Origin: Xanthomonas arboricola pv. guizotiae
GTDB taxonomy: Bacteria; Pseudomonadota; Gammaproteobacteria; Xanthomonadales; Xanthomonadaceae
DNA: 64,000 nt
Assembly: GCF_002940205.1 (NCBI RefSeq)
Contig: NZ_MDSK01000005.1
Span: 65,629 to 129,628, forward strand
Reading direction: 5' to 3'
The position numbers were made by a program, and so were the translations under genes. Positions 7,017 through 14,662 of the stretch are shown here, one piece after another. The notes under the pieces were generated by a model. It worked only from the letters and a program-made list of their open reading frames with translations. It was not told where the DNA came from and made no database searches. Every line of letters begins with the position of its first letter. Position 1 is the first letter of the stretch.

Positions 7017-7250
7017 ATGGCAACCTTGAATCCTACCAATGCAATCGCAACCCAGGCAGTTCATCATGCGGCCGCGCAGCTCGCGGCCCTGGACTGGATC
7101 GACCAAGAGGCGGCGCGGCAGCTCTCACCGATGGCTGAAGCCGTCGCCAATATGTTCATGGTGCTGTACTACCAGGCCGAGACGGGCAGAGCCACGCGGG
7201 ACGATTTCCGCCAGGCCCTGGATGCGGTGCGGCAGTCACTCGCCGCGTAG
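7017..7250 (+). CDS. Small conserved plasmid protein, function unknown
   Basis: A 77-residue, alanine-rich, mostly helical protein preceded by TAGAGGTGAAGC, a good ribosome-binding site. No cysteines, no signal and no transmembrane segment are visible. It is the last gene of the trbJ-trbK-trbL run and is followed by a strong hairpin. Its base composition matches the trb genes, so it probably belongs to the same backbone. I do not recognise it. Confidence 0.55.
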   Translation: MATLNPTNAIATQAVHHAAAQLAALDWIDQEAARQLSPMAEAVANMFMVLYYQAETGRATRDDFRQALDAVRQSLAA

Positions 7251-7267
7251 GCTCCACCAGGAACAGC

Positions 7268-7290
7268 AAGGGCGGCCAGTGGCCGCCCTT
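7268..7290 (+). terminator. Hairpin after the trb gene run
   Basis: AAGGGCGGCCA and its complement TGGCCGCCCTT are separated by one base, and GTCGTTTT follows. This is a likely end for the trbJ-to-7250 transcript. Confidence 0.65.
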
Positions 7291-7305
7291 GTCGTTTTCG
7301 GGCCT

Positions 7306-7456
7306 GCATCGCAGTTTTCGACGATGCGCGCCGGCGTGCTCGAGCATCGCCAGTTCGAGCGATGACGGCCGCCCTGTACCTTCCCCTTGGCGTGGATCTC
7401 GCATCGTCATTTCCGGCGATGAGATCCACCTGCAGCACCGCCAGAAATAGCGATGC
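7306..7456. repeat. Cluster of four GCATCG-N10-CGATGC palindromes
   Basis: Units lie at 7306-7327, 7344-7365, 7401-7422 and 7435-7456. Each has six-base arms (some degenerate by one base, such as GCACCG) and exactly ten bases between. The unit at 7401 has longer arms (GGATCT ... AGATCC). With the copy at 2415 they form a five-member family confined to the plasmid-like region. A dimeric DNA-binding protein is the simplest explanation. Confidence 0.75.
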
Positions 7457-7468
7457 TGGCCAGCTTCG

Positions 7469-7927
7469 CTATTTGATGCCGTGCATGGTCCGCGCACGTG
7501 CCGCAACTTCGCGGGCGTGCTCGATATAGGCCTGGTCGCCGGTGGCTTCCGCATCGGCCAGGAGTGCAGCCACAGCTTCGGCATTGGTCAGGTGTTCGGC
7601 CGGATCGAAGGGCGTCAGCACTTCACGGCCGACCGCAGGCGCATCCAGCCATTCCCGCTCCTGCGTAGTCAACTCGGCCGAAGGGGCGCATTGGGCCAGC
7701 AGCTCATCGAGCGTGTAGCGCACCCGGTCAGCCAAGACGGCGCGGGCCGGGCCGGCTTTCAGCGCGTCATGGGCTGGGCCGGCCTTCTCATGCAGCCAGG
7801 TTTCCAGGTTCCCCGGCGTGTCGTCGGCTTTCAGATCGGCCAGCAGCTCATCGACCGAGCTAAACCGCCCGGCAACGCGGCCGGCGCGGCCATCTGCAAT
7901 CGCCTTCTCGGTTTCCTTCCTGCTCAT
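7469..7927 (-). CDS. Mosaic of antitoxin segments (RelB-, MazE/ChpS- and HigA-like pieces)
   Basis: A 152-residue protein on the minus strand; ATG at 7927 with GAGGTG just upstream. Three stretches recall three different antitoxins: GRFSSVDELLADLKAD near the N-terminus (RelB-like), YTLDELLAQCAPSAEL with EREWLDAPAVGREVL in the middle (the C-terminal toxin-binding tail of MazE/ChpS proteins), and FDPAEHLTNAEAVAALLADA followed by EHAREVAARARTM (the start of HigA-type antidotes, cut before their helix-turn-helix). No DNA-binding domain or toxin partner is visible. This could be a decoy that neutralises several toxins, or a fusion of gene remnants. Recognition is by eye only. Confidence 0.6.
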   Translation of the reverse strand: MSRKETEKAIADGRAGRVAGRFSSVDELLADLKADDTPGNLETWLHEKAGPAHDALKAGPARAVLADRVRYTLDELLAQCAPSAELTTQEREWLDAPAVGREVLTPFDPAEHLTNAEAVAALLADAEATGDQAYIEHAREVAARARTMHGIK

Positions 7928-8148
7928 TGAACACCTCATGCTGATGTTGCTCGGCCCGACTCATTTAGATGAGGTCATAGGGGACATGTAATACGTTACC
8001 GGATTCTTCGGGGAAAGCAGCAGCCCATCTTCTTGGCGTACCTCATATCCGGCCTTGGGGCCGAAGCACATGACGTCGCTGACGAACTGGTGCGGTGAGC
8101 TTGCTGCCTTGGCAAAGTTACCGCTTGACCTTGCTACCCTCGCTGCCC

Positions 8149-8172
8149 ATGGATACACATTTGTGTATCCAT
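8149..8172. promoter_or_regulatory. Perfect operator palindrome before the restriction-modification operon
   Basis: ATGGATACACA and TGTGTATCCAT are exact complements around a 2-base spacer. The palindrome covers the expected -35 position of the promoter at 8179, so a protein bound here should repress. The ribbon-helix-helix protein encoded immediately downstream is the obvious candidate. Confidence 0.8.
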
Positions 8173-8178
8173 CTGTGG

Positions 8179-8190
8179 TACAGTGCAAGA
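8179..8190 (+). promoter_or_regulatory. Predicted -10 box for a leaderless transcript
   Basis: TACAGT ends six bases before the ATG at 8191, and there is no ribosome-binding sequence between them. That geometry places transcription start at or next to the A of the start codon. Leaderless mRNAs are known for several restriction-modification controller genes. Confidence 0.5.
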
Positions 8191-8391
8191 ATGGCCATTA
8201 AAGACTCCGGGATGCGCATTCGGGTGGAAAAAGAGTTGCGCGAAGCCTTCGTGCAAGCTTGCCGCGCCCAAGATCGAGCTGCTGCCGACGTGCTGCGCGA
8301 TTTTATGCGCACCTTCACAAGCAAACAGCAACGCGGCCAAGCGGATTTGTTCGCTGGCCCAAGAGCTTCAGTAAATGAACATAATCAATAG
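8191..8391 (+). CDS. Ribbon-helix-helix regulator, likely controller of the R-M operon
   Basis: A 66-residue protein with the ribbon-helix-helix pattern: a strand DSGMRIRVEKELREAF, then helix, turn and helix through QACRAQDRAAADVLRDFM. Such proteins bind palindromes as dimers. A perfect palindrome lies 19 bases upstream, and its stop codon overlaps a possible GTG start of the methyltransferase reading frame, so the three genes look like one operon. Its role would be to delay or balance expression of the endonuclease relative to the methylase, as helix-turn-helix C proteins do. It is not a member of that classical C-protein family. Confidence 0.7.
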   Translation: MAIKDSGMRIRVEKELREAFVQACRAQDRAAADVLRDFMRTFTSKQQRGQADLFAGPRASVNEHNQ

Positions 8392-8405
8392 TGGGCCGCA
8401 TCATT

Positions 8406-9767
8406 ATGGCTGAAAAATACTCTGTAATTTCCCTTTTTTCAGGAGCGATGGGCCTAGATCTTGGCGTCGAAAAGACCGGACGATTTGAGTTGCTAGCCTG
8501 TGTTGAAAAGGAACCAAGTTTCTGTGCCACGATTCGAGCAAATCACGCGAAAGGAAATCTGCCTAAGAATTTAAAGGTGTTTGAAGGAGATATTTCTAAT
8601 CTCGACCCGGCAGTGGTTTTGGCCGCATGTGGTCTTAAACCAGGTGAGCTTGACGTTTTAGTGGGTGGCCCCCCCTGCCAGTCGTTCAGTACGGCGGGGC
8701 GTCGCATGGCCACGCAAGACCCACGCGGTACATTACTTTGGCAGTATCTTCGATTCGTGGAATATATGCAGCCTCGCTTCTTTCTAATGGAGAACGTGCG
8801 AGGCTTGCTGTCTGCTGCGCTCAAGCATCGACCCATTGCCGAGCGACCGGAGAAGGGAGGGCCGCCACTTGAACCAGATGAGCTGCCTGGCTCAGTTGTT
8901 CGCCTATTTGCGGAAGACTTGCAGGCCCTCCAGGGAATAAACGGCAATGGCTACCATGTAGATTGTTTTGAAGTGAATGCGGTGAACTATGGCGCCCCCC
9001 AGTTAAGAGAGCGCGCCCTTTTCATTGGCAATCGCTACAACGCTGTTGTGAATTTCCCTGACCCGACACATGGCGTTGCTCGTGTCCCGAAGGAATCGCA
9101 AGGGAGTCTTTTTGGAAAAACTCAACTAAAGCCATGGCGAACGCTACGTGATGCCATAGGGCATCTGCAATATTCGTCGACTGATGTCATCATGGATTTC
9201 AGCCCGCGAAAGAAATCTTTCCTCAGCCTAGTGCCGCCTGGCTCAAACTGGCGCAGCCTGCCTGTTGATAAGCAGCAGGAGTCAATGGGAAACGCATGGT
9301 TTGCTAAGGGTGGTCGATCAGGATGGTGGCGACGTCTGAGCTACGATTTACCGTGTCCAACCTTGGTGACCATGCCGAACCATGCGAGTACCGCACTTTG
9401 CCATCCGGCTGAAGTGCGGGCACTCTCACTGAAAGAATATGCCGCCATACAAGAATTTCCATCGAATTGGTGCTTTGAAGGAACAGCAAGTCAGCAGTAT
9501 GCCCAAGTTGGAAACGCTGTACCTGTTCGGTTGGGAGAGATAGCAGGTCAGGTAATTGCCGAAGAGCTGGAAAAATTACGCCAGCAGAACTGGCTTTCTC
9601 AGGCTGAGAAGCCTGACGGGTATCGCGTGGTGTATGTTCAATCACACGTCCGCACACGACAATGGTTCAAAGGGGGAAAGACCCTAGTGTGGGAGGATGG
9701 TGAGGATAACTCTATTGCTTCCTATGAGCCCCCGCAAACCCTAAGAAAAATTAGTGCGATTGGATAA
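8406..9767 (+). CDS. DNA (cytosine-5) methyltransferase, type II
   Basis: A 453-residue C5-cytosine methylase. The ordered motifs are clear: motif I ISLFSGAMGLDLG near residues 8-20, motif IV GGPPCQSFSTAG with the catalytic Cys near residue 91, motif VI MENVRG near 128, motif VIII QLRERALFIG near 198, and motif X GNAVPVRLGE near 367. The ATG at 8406 fits the usual short lead before motif I; a GTG at 8391 overlapping the upstream stop is an alternative. It protects host DNA at the site cut by the next gene. Its AT content and codon use differ from the plasmid genes around it, a sign of recent transfer. Confidence 0.95.
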   Translation: MAEKYSVISLFSGAMGLDLGVEKTGRFELLACVEKEPSFCATIRANHAKGNLPKNLKVFEGDISNLDPAVVLAACGLKPGELDVLVGGPPCQSFSTAGRRMATQDPRGTLLWQYLRFVEYMQPRFFLMENVRGLLSAALKHRPIAERPEKGGPPLEPDELPGSVVRLFAEDLQALQGINGNGYHVDCFEVNAVNYGAPQLRERALFIGNRYNAVVNFPDPTHGVARVPKESQGSLFGKTQLKPWRTLRDAIGHLQYSSTDVIMDFSPRKKSFLSLVPPGSNWRSLPVDKQQESMGNAWFAKGGRSGWWRRLSYDLPCPTLVTMPNHASTALCHPAEVRALSLKEYAAIQEFPSNWCFEGTASQQYAQVGNAVPVRLGEIAGQVIAEELEKLRQQNWLSQAEKPDGYRVVYVQSHVRTRQWFKGGKTLVWEDGEDNSIASYEPPQTLRKISAIG

Positions 9768-9771
9768 TAAA

Positions 9772-10863
9772 ATGGCAACTCGTGCAGCGGCGAATCCTTT
9801 TACGGCAGCCCTTAAGTCAAGAACTCACAGATTTAACACCAAAGAGATAGTCGCGCTCTTTGCGAAGGTGACCGAGGAACGCGTTGAGACTCTGGCTCAT
9901 GCCCTGGCTGGTTATATTAGTGTTAATTTGCCTGCCGCTCTTGAGCGGCGCTCACATTTGGCCGATTATCGAACGAATCCGTATGTTTTGATGACCTCGG
10001 CCAGTGTGATGAACCTTGATGATCCACGGGCGTTTGGTACGTTCCTGTTCAATAGCAAGCTCTATATGGGTCTTGAAACTTCCTTTGGAAAATCAATTGA
10101 AGCGGCATTTGTTGGGCAATATCCAGTCGTATCACCAAACAAATGGATTGAGGCTCCCGAGAAGCGTGCAGAGTTTGATGCTCTTATTGGATTAAGCAAT
10201 GAGCAGAAGGCGCAGCGTCGCATCAATTCGGTTTGGAGGGAAATTGACAAATCAGTAGTGGTCGGTGCTAGGCGCTATCTCACCTCCATTAAGAGTGGCC
10301 CCAATACTATCAATGACACACAGGTTCAGGGCATGACCCGAGCCATCATAGATAACTATCGCACTTGGCTTGAACAAACACGAACAACTTATCCGGGCGT
10401 TCAGGAAATTGACGTGGTGCTAGGACTGACCTATGGCACTGACTGCACCACGAATAACAAAGAAAACCAGATTCTGGTGAAGTTGCTGGAAAGCGGGTTT
10501 GAGGAAGAGGATCGAGCGACAAAGCCCGGTGTTCTCATTGACAGTGCCACTCGTTCAGTTCGCGTTTATCGGTGTATTGGGAAGGATTTTTGGGCATTTA
10601 TTGGTCAACCGGATAACCCCATCTCCGCTGATTTCGTGTTTTTAGAAGTGCTGCTTGCTTTGGCGAAGGCTTTGGCCGTTGGTATTGAGACGGCTGACCT
10701 TGAAACGCGCATCAACATCAAATTGCAGCAGCTTGCTACGGCGCTTGGGCAGCTACAGTTCCCGCGAAATAGCTTGCCGGAGTGGATACGTGAAGACTTT
10801 ACGGAAAGCCAGCTATTTTGGTTTGCAACCGCAATGACCGCTTTTTTTGACGAAGGTGTTTGA
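9772..10863 (+). CDS. Type II restriction endonuclease, PmeII/EcoO109I-like
   Basis: A 363-residue protein starting 4 bases after the methylase stop. It resembles the EcoO109I/PmeII group: an early NPYVLMTSASVMNLDDP, then ETSFGKSIEAAF (the TGFGK-like element), the segment YLTSIKSGPNTINDTQ that probably holds the catalytic Asp/Glu-x-Lys core near residue 170, and RCIGKDFWAFIG near 275. EcoO109I itself recognises RGGNCCY and its partner is also a C5 methylase, but the specificity of this enzyme cannot be read from the sequence. An ATG at 9772 is preferred to a GTG at 9754 inside the methylase gene. Confidence 0.82.
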   Translation: MATRAAANPFTAALKSRTHRFNTKEIVALFAKVTEERVETLAHALAGYISVNLPAALERRSHLADYRTNPYVLMTSASVMNLDDPRAFGTFLFNSKLYMGLETSFGKSIEAAFVGQYPVVSPNKWIEAPEKRAEFDALIGLSNEQKAQRRINSVWREIDKSVVVGARRYLTSIKSGPNTINDTQVQGMTRAIIDNYRTWLEQTRTTYPGVQEIDVVLGLTYGTDCTTNNKENQILVKLLESGFEEEDRATKPGVLIDSATRSVRVYRCIGKDFWAFIGQPDNPISADFVFLEVLLALAKALAVGIETADLETRINIKLQQLATALGQLQFPRNSLPEWIREDFTESQLFWFATAMTAFFDEGV

Positions 10864-10864
10864 G

Positions 10865-11086
10865 ATGATGCTTTCCGACATGAAAGAACTAGGCAATGGC
10901 GGCGAGGCCGAGCCGTTTTTCATTACCGAGGATGTGGCGGCCGAGATGATCGCCGCCGGTTACGAGTTCAAGCCGCCCGGCCATGTCAGAACGAAGAGCG
11001 TCCGCGACCTGTTCGGATGGAAGCCCGGTGAGACGCTGGAAGAGGCCATTGCCCGGCACCAGGGCAAGCAGTGTTCATCCCCTTGA
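10865..11086 (+). CDS. Small hypothetical protein after the endonuclease
   Basis: A 73-residue protein starting 1 base after the endonuclease stop, so it is probably cotranscribed. It is acidic in the first half (KELGNGGEAEPFFITED) and then contains MIAAGYEFKPPGHVRTKSVR and DLFGWKPGETLEEAIARHQ. No domain is recognised. Its codon use is GC-rich like the plasmid backbone and unlike the two preceding genes, so it more likely predates the insertion of the R-M genes than belongs to the R-M system. Confidence 0.5.
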   Translation: MMLSDMKELGNGGEAEPFFITEDVAAEMIAAGYEFKPPGHVRTKSVRDLFGWKPGETLEEAIARHQGKQCSSP

Positions 11087-11098
11087 TCTGAGCATGGC

Positions 11099-11152
11099 AC
11101 TTTTCATGGCATCAACTGGACGGTTGATTCGTAAGTTATTGCCATGAAAAGT
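11099..11152. repeat. 13-bp inverted repeat at the junction before the integrase region
   Basis: ACTTTTCATGGCA (11099-11111) and its exact complement (11140-11152) enclose 28 bases. It lies directly after the last plasmid-type gene and could be a terminator-like hairpin or part of a recombination site. Confidence 0.7.
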
Positions 11153-11249
11153 ATTTTTATGCTTATAGACAATCGAGTGGGAGTGAAATCAGGTCCTTCG
11201 GGGACTATCGTCAGCTATCGAAAGTCTGTCATAACGTGTTGCTTTAGAA

Positions 11250-11262
11250 AGAAATACCTCAC
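11250..11262 (+). other. attL: Candidate left attachment core of the island
   Basis: AGAAATACCTCAC matches AGAAATCCCTCAC at 32322-32334 in 12 of 13 positions. It lies between the plasmid-type DNA and the integrase arm repeats, where a core site would be expected. Short and inexact, so tentative. Confidence 0.3.
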
Positions 11263-11301
11263 GGCAGCTATCGGTGACTATCGCCGGCCAGCAAAACGGG
11301 T

Positions 11302-11456
11302 TGACGGTAGAGCTGACGGTAAGAACCGGAGGTCGGATTGAGACCCTCCCGTTTACTATTGAGACCAAACCGGTCTTTGACGGTAAAACACTCCCCTGGA
11401 AAGCTTGTTTCATGCGGCTTTCCGAGCATCAACGGGTCTCCAGGTTCCTGACGGTA
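11302..11456 (+). repeat. Four TGACGGTA direct repeats (integrase arm sites)
   Basis: Exact octamers occur at 11302, 11314, 11378 and 11449, all in the same orientation, upstream of the integrase start. Similar octamers (TGACGGTA at 32284 and CGACGGTA at 32297) lie at the far end of the island. This is the pattern of arm-type binding sites of tyrosine integrases. Confidence 0.7.
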
Positions 11457-11487
11457 AAAGCCGTCACGAACAGGAGTAACATCCTCA

Positions 11488-12747
11488 ATGCTCACCGACA
11501 CAGCACTGCGCAATCTCAAGCCTAAGTCCAAGATTTATAAGGTTTTTGACCGCGATGGCATGTACGCGGCGGTATCGACCGCCGGTACCATCACCTTCCG
11601 CTACGACTACCGTCTCAACGGACGCCGCGAGACGCTCACGCTCGGACGGTATGGGCCGGCCGGCATGTCGCTGGCCATGGCCCGAGAACGGCTGCTCGAC
11701 GCCAAGCGGTCGGTTGCTCAAGGAGACTCCCCGGCGCTGGAGAAGCAGCGGGCCAAGCGGCGACTGACTGCCGCCAGGACCTTCGGCGAGATGACGGAAC
11801 GCTGGCTGGCCGATGCCCGCATGGCCGACAGCACCCGGGCGATGCGCAAGTACATCATCGACCGCGACATCCTGCCGGTCTTCCAGAATCGCAAATTGAG
11901 GGAAGTCACCCCCGACGACCTGCGGGCGCTGTGCAACAAGGTGAAGGCGCGCGGCGCACCGGCCACGGCCATCCACGTCCGGGACATCGTGAAGCAGGTC
12001 TATGCCTTCGCCATCCTGCATGGCGAACGGCTCGCCAACCCGGCCGACGATGTGAAGGCGGCTTCGATTGCGACCTTCGTTCCCAAGGACCGGGCGCTCT
12101 CGCCCGCCGAAATCCGGTTGGCCTTCCACCAACTGGAGACCATTGCGTCCTATCCGACCATCCGGTTGGCCTTGCGTCTGATCCTGCTGACGATGGTGCG
12201 CAAGAGCGAACTGGTCGAGGCAACGTGGAACGAGGTGGATTTCGAAAACGCCACCTGGACGATCCCCAAGGTGCGGATGAAGGGACGTAAGCCGCGCGTG
12301 GTCTATCTGTCGCGGCAGGCGATGGACATCTTCGTGGCCCTACACACCTGCGCGGCTGGCTCGCGATTCGTGCTGCCGTCGCGCTATGACCCCGATCGCT
12401 GCATGTCGCATGCAACGCTCAACCGAGTGACCCAGCTCATTGGCTCCCGCGCGAAGGAAGCCGGTTTGCCGCTGGAGCCATTCACGGTGCATGACCTGCG
12501 GCGCACCGCATCCACGTTGCTCAACGAGGTCGGCTTCAACGGTGACTGGATCGAGAAGTGCCTGGCGCACGGAGAGGGCAGCAGGTCTTCGCGGTCGGTC
12601 TACAACAAGGCTGAGTACGCCGGGCCGCGGCGTCACATGCTGCAGGAGTGGGCAGACATGGTGGAGGCGTGGATCGATGGGCGTACGCATGTGCCGAAGC
12701 TGCTCCCGGAGAACGTGTCGGTCCCGGTGCTCAGCCCGGCTTTGTGA
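11488..12747 (+). CDS. int: P4-type tyrosine recombinase/integrase
   Basis: A 419-residue site-specific integrase. The N-terminal part (MLTDTALRNLKPKSKIYKVF, then RYDYRLNGRRETLTLGRYG) is the DUF4102 arm-binding domain typical of island integrases. The catalytic residues can be seen in order: Arg in LTMVRKSELVEA near 238, HDLRR near 334, His in CLAHGEG, and the nucleophile in SVYNKAEY near 371. It should insert and excise the DNA between its two attachment sites. Arm-type repeats lie just upstream. The gene faces into the AbiE-IS-Wadjet region, which I infer to be its island. Confidence 0.93.
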   Translation: MLTDTALRNLKPKSKIYKVFDRDGMYAAVSTAGTITFRYDYRLNGRRETLTLGRYGPAGMSLAMARERLLDAKRSVAQGDSPALEKQRAKRRLTAARTFGEMTERWLADARMADSTRAMRKYIIDRDILPVFQNRKLREVTPDDLRALCNKVKARGAPATAIHVRDIVKQVYAFAILHGERLANPADDVKAASIATFVPKDRALSPAEIRLAFHQLETIASYPTIRLALRLILLTMVRKSELVEATWNEVDFENATWTIPKVRMKGRKPRVVYLSRQAMDIFVALHTCAAGSRFVLPSRYDPDRCMSHATLNRVTQLIGSRAKEAGLPLEPFTVHDLRRTASTLLNEVGFNGDWIEKCLAHGEGSRSSRSVYNKAEYAGPRRHMLQEWADMVEAWIDGRTHVPKLLPENVSVPVLSPAL

Positions 12748-12890
12748 GGGAGGGGCGCATGATGGCATTGACCGTGATTGCTTCGAATGGACAGCCTGAG
12801 GTTTGCATTTATCCAGAAAGCATCACTCTGAATGATCTTTTCCTAACTTCGTCAAACCCGTCAGTCTTGGGTGTAGTTTATAAAAATGAT

Positions 12891-12917
12891 ATTTTGAGCA
12901 CTATGGATGCTCAAAAT
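12891..12917. promoter_or_regulatory. Inverted repeat spanning the abiEi start codon
   Basis: ATTTTGAGCA and its exact complement TGCTCAAAAT enclose the seven bases CTATGGA, which contain the ATG of abiEi. AbiEi antitoxins are known to repress their own operon by binding inverted repeats. Folded as RNA, the same element would hide the start codon. Confidence 0.7.
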
Positions 12918-13724
12918 CCAGGAAAACTGAACCGCTTGCTAGCCGAACTGGGCGATACGCAACTGGTGTCGAGCCGCTGGCTGCGCGCGCATGACTACTC
13001 CAACAGCTTGGTCGCGCGCTACGTGGGCAGCGGCTGGCTGGTGTCGCCAGCGCGTGGTGTGTACATGCGCGCGGGCGGGCGGCTGCAATGGGATGGGGTG
13101 GTCCGCAGCCTGCAGGTCGGGGAGGGCATGCCGCTGCATGTCGGGGGACGCTTCGCGCTGGCCTTGCAAGGGCACGAGCACTACTTGCGTCTAGGCGATG
13201 CCGGGACGATCACGCTTTACGGGCCGGTGCCGCCGCCGGGCTGGGGCGGCAAGCTATCCATGGAGCAGCGCTTCGAGTACCAGGGCAATGGACCGTTCGA
13301 TCTGCCGGCCGTGTCCTTCACTGCGGAAGTCTCCGAGAAGGCGCTATCCGAGGCGGGCTTGGCCTGGCATTCCGCTGCGCCTGGTGTCGATGCCCTGGTG
13401 TGCGCGACGCCCGAGCGGGCCATGCTGGAGTTGTGCGATGGCGTATCGGATGCGGCAGGGGTCTACGAGGCCGATGCGCTGATGCAGGCCATGACCACGC
13501 TGCGGCCTCAGCGGGTCGGCCTGCTGTTGCGCCACTGCCGCAGCATCAAGGCCAAGCGGCTGTTCCTGGCGCTGGCCGATCGCCACCGGCATGCCTGGCT
13601 GGCGCACGTGCCGATGGAGGGTGTCGATCTGGGCCGGGGCAAGCGTGCGCTGGTGCCCGGTGGGCGCCTGCATCCGACCTACCAGATCACCTTGCCAGGA
13701 GACCTCGATGAGCACCTGGCTTGA
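12903..13724 (+). CDS. abiEi: Type IV antitoxin AbiEi
   Basis: A 273-residue antitoxin of the AbiE system. The N-terminal winged-helix segment begins LNRLLAELGDTQLVSSRWL and ends near VSPARGVYMRAGG; the rest is the AbiEi C-terminal domain needed to neutralise the toxin, including LVCATPERAMLELCDGV. The start at 12903 is preferred over an in-frame ATG at 12759 or 12762: the added upstream codons are AT-rich and do not look like the family, and a perfect inverted repeat sits exactly over this ATG. It overlaps abiEii by 17 bases, indicating coupled translation. AbiE loci give abortive phage infection and stabilise mobile elements. Confidence 0.88.
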   Translation: MDAQNPGKLNRLLAELGDTQLVSSRWLRAHDYSNSLVARYVGSGWLVSPARGVYMRAGGRLQWDGVVRSLQVGEGMPLHVGGRFALALQGHEHYLRLGDAGTITLYGPVPPPGWGGKLSMEQRFEYQGNGPFDLPAVSFTAEVSEKALSEAGLAWHSAAPGVDALVCATPERAMLELCDGVSDAAGVYEADALMQAMTTLRPQRVGLLLRHCRSIKAKRLFLALADRHRHAWLAHVPMEGVDLGRGKRALVPGGRLHPTYQITLPGDLDEHLA

Positions 13725-14652
13725 TCGGTGGGATCGTCGCTACACCGGCCGTGTGCGGCTGCTGGTGGAAATCCTGCCGGTGCTGGCCCAGGAGCCACGT
13801 TTTGCGCTCAAGGGCGGCACTGCCATCAACCTGTTCGAGCATGATCTGCCGCGTCTGTCGGTGGACATCGACCTGGCCTGGCTGCCGGTGCACGACCACG
13901 CCGAGGATGCGAAGCTGATCGCCGAAGCACTCGGACGACTGGCCGACGCGATGTGCGCCTGGCCTTCGCAATTGCAGGTGCAAGCGTCATCGGGCGAAGG
14001 CGGGACGGTCACCCGGCTGGTGGCCAGTCGCGGCCGCGCGCGGGTGCAGATCGAGACGACGCCGGTGATGCGCGGGACGGTCCATCCAGTGCGGACCATG
14101 GTCGTGCGCCCGAAGGTGGAGGAGGCGTTCGGCTTCGCCGAAGTGCAGGTACTGGATTTCGCCGACCTGTATGCCGGAAAGCTGGCGGCGGCATTGTCGC
14201 GGCAGCATCCACGCGATCTGTTCGACGTGGGCTTGCTGCTGGAGGATGAGCGGGCGGATGCAGGTTTTTGGCGGACATTTCTCGTGTACCTGACATGCAG
14301 TCCGAAGCCAGCATGGGAAATGCTGGCGCCGCGTGTACCTGCGGATTTCGAGGCCACCTTCTACGCTCACTTCAAGGGCATGACGGCTGAGCCTATTGAA
14401 GCGACGGCCTTGTTGGAGAGCCGCGAGCGCCTGTTGGCGCGCGTGGCGCATTGGTTGGATGAGCCGTCGAGCGCTTTTCTGCAATCGGTCGAGGATGAGC
14501 AGCCGGATTTCGGGTTGATCGGCCTTGGCAATGCGGCCGGTCTGCCCGGTGTACGGCGCAAGCTGCACAACCTGGGGAAACGCACGGCGGCTAAACGCGC
14601 CGCGGATCGTCGGCAGTTGGCCGAAGTGCTGGCGCGCATCAAGGTGCAATGA
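13708..14652 (+). CDS. abiEii: Type IV toxin AbiEii (nucleotidyltransferase)
   Basis: A 314-residue toxin of the DNA polymerase beta nucleotidyltransferase fold. The hallmark is KGGTAINLF near residue 36, followed by SVDIDLAW near 52, which gives the GG...DxD metal-binding pattern. DLYAGKLAAALSRQHPRD is the second conserved AbiEii block. Relatives add nucleotides to tRNA 3' ends and so stop translation. AGGAGA lies six bases before the ATG. Nothing in the reading frame suggests inactivation, so the pair is probably functional. Confidence 0.92.
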   Translation: MSTWLDRWDRRYTGRVRLLVEILPVLAQEPRFALKGGTAINLFEHDLPRLSVDIDLAWLPVHDHAEDAKLIAEALGRLADAMCAWPSQLQVQASSGEGGTVTRLVASRGRARVQIETTPVMRGTVHPVRTMVVRPKVEEAFGFAEVQVLDFADLYAGKLAAALSRQHPRDLFDVGLLLEDERADAGFWRTFLVYLTCSPKPAWEMLAPRVPADFEATFYAHFKGMTAEPIEATALLESRERLLARVAHWLDEPSSAFLQSVEDEQPDFGLIGLGNAAGLPGVRRKLHNLGKRTAAKRAADRRQLAEVLARIKVQ

Positions 14653-14662
14653 CGTGGCGGCA

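Noticed and set aside
7961..8188. A 75-residue minus-strand reading frame divergent from the ribbon-helix-helix gene
   Set aside because: It needs a TTG start, has no ribosome-binding site, overlaps the operator and promoter, and resembles nothing I know. It may be a decayed remnant.
12648..12902. A longer AbiEi reading starting upstream of 12903
   Set aside because: The added residues come from AT-rich, unrelated sequence and the family-type N-terminus begins right after the ATG at 12903.
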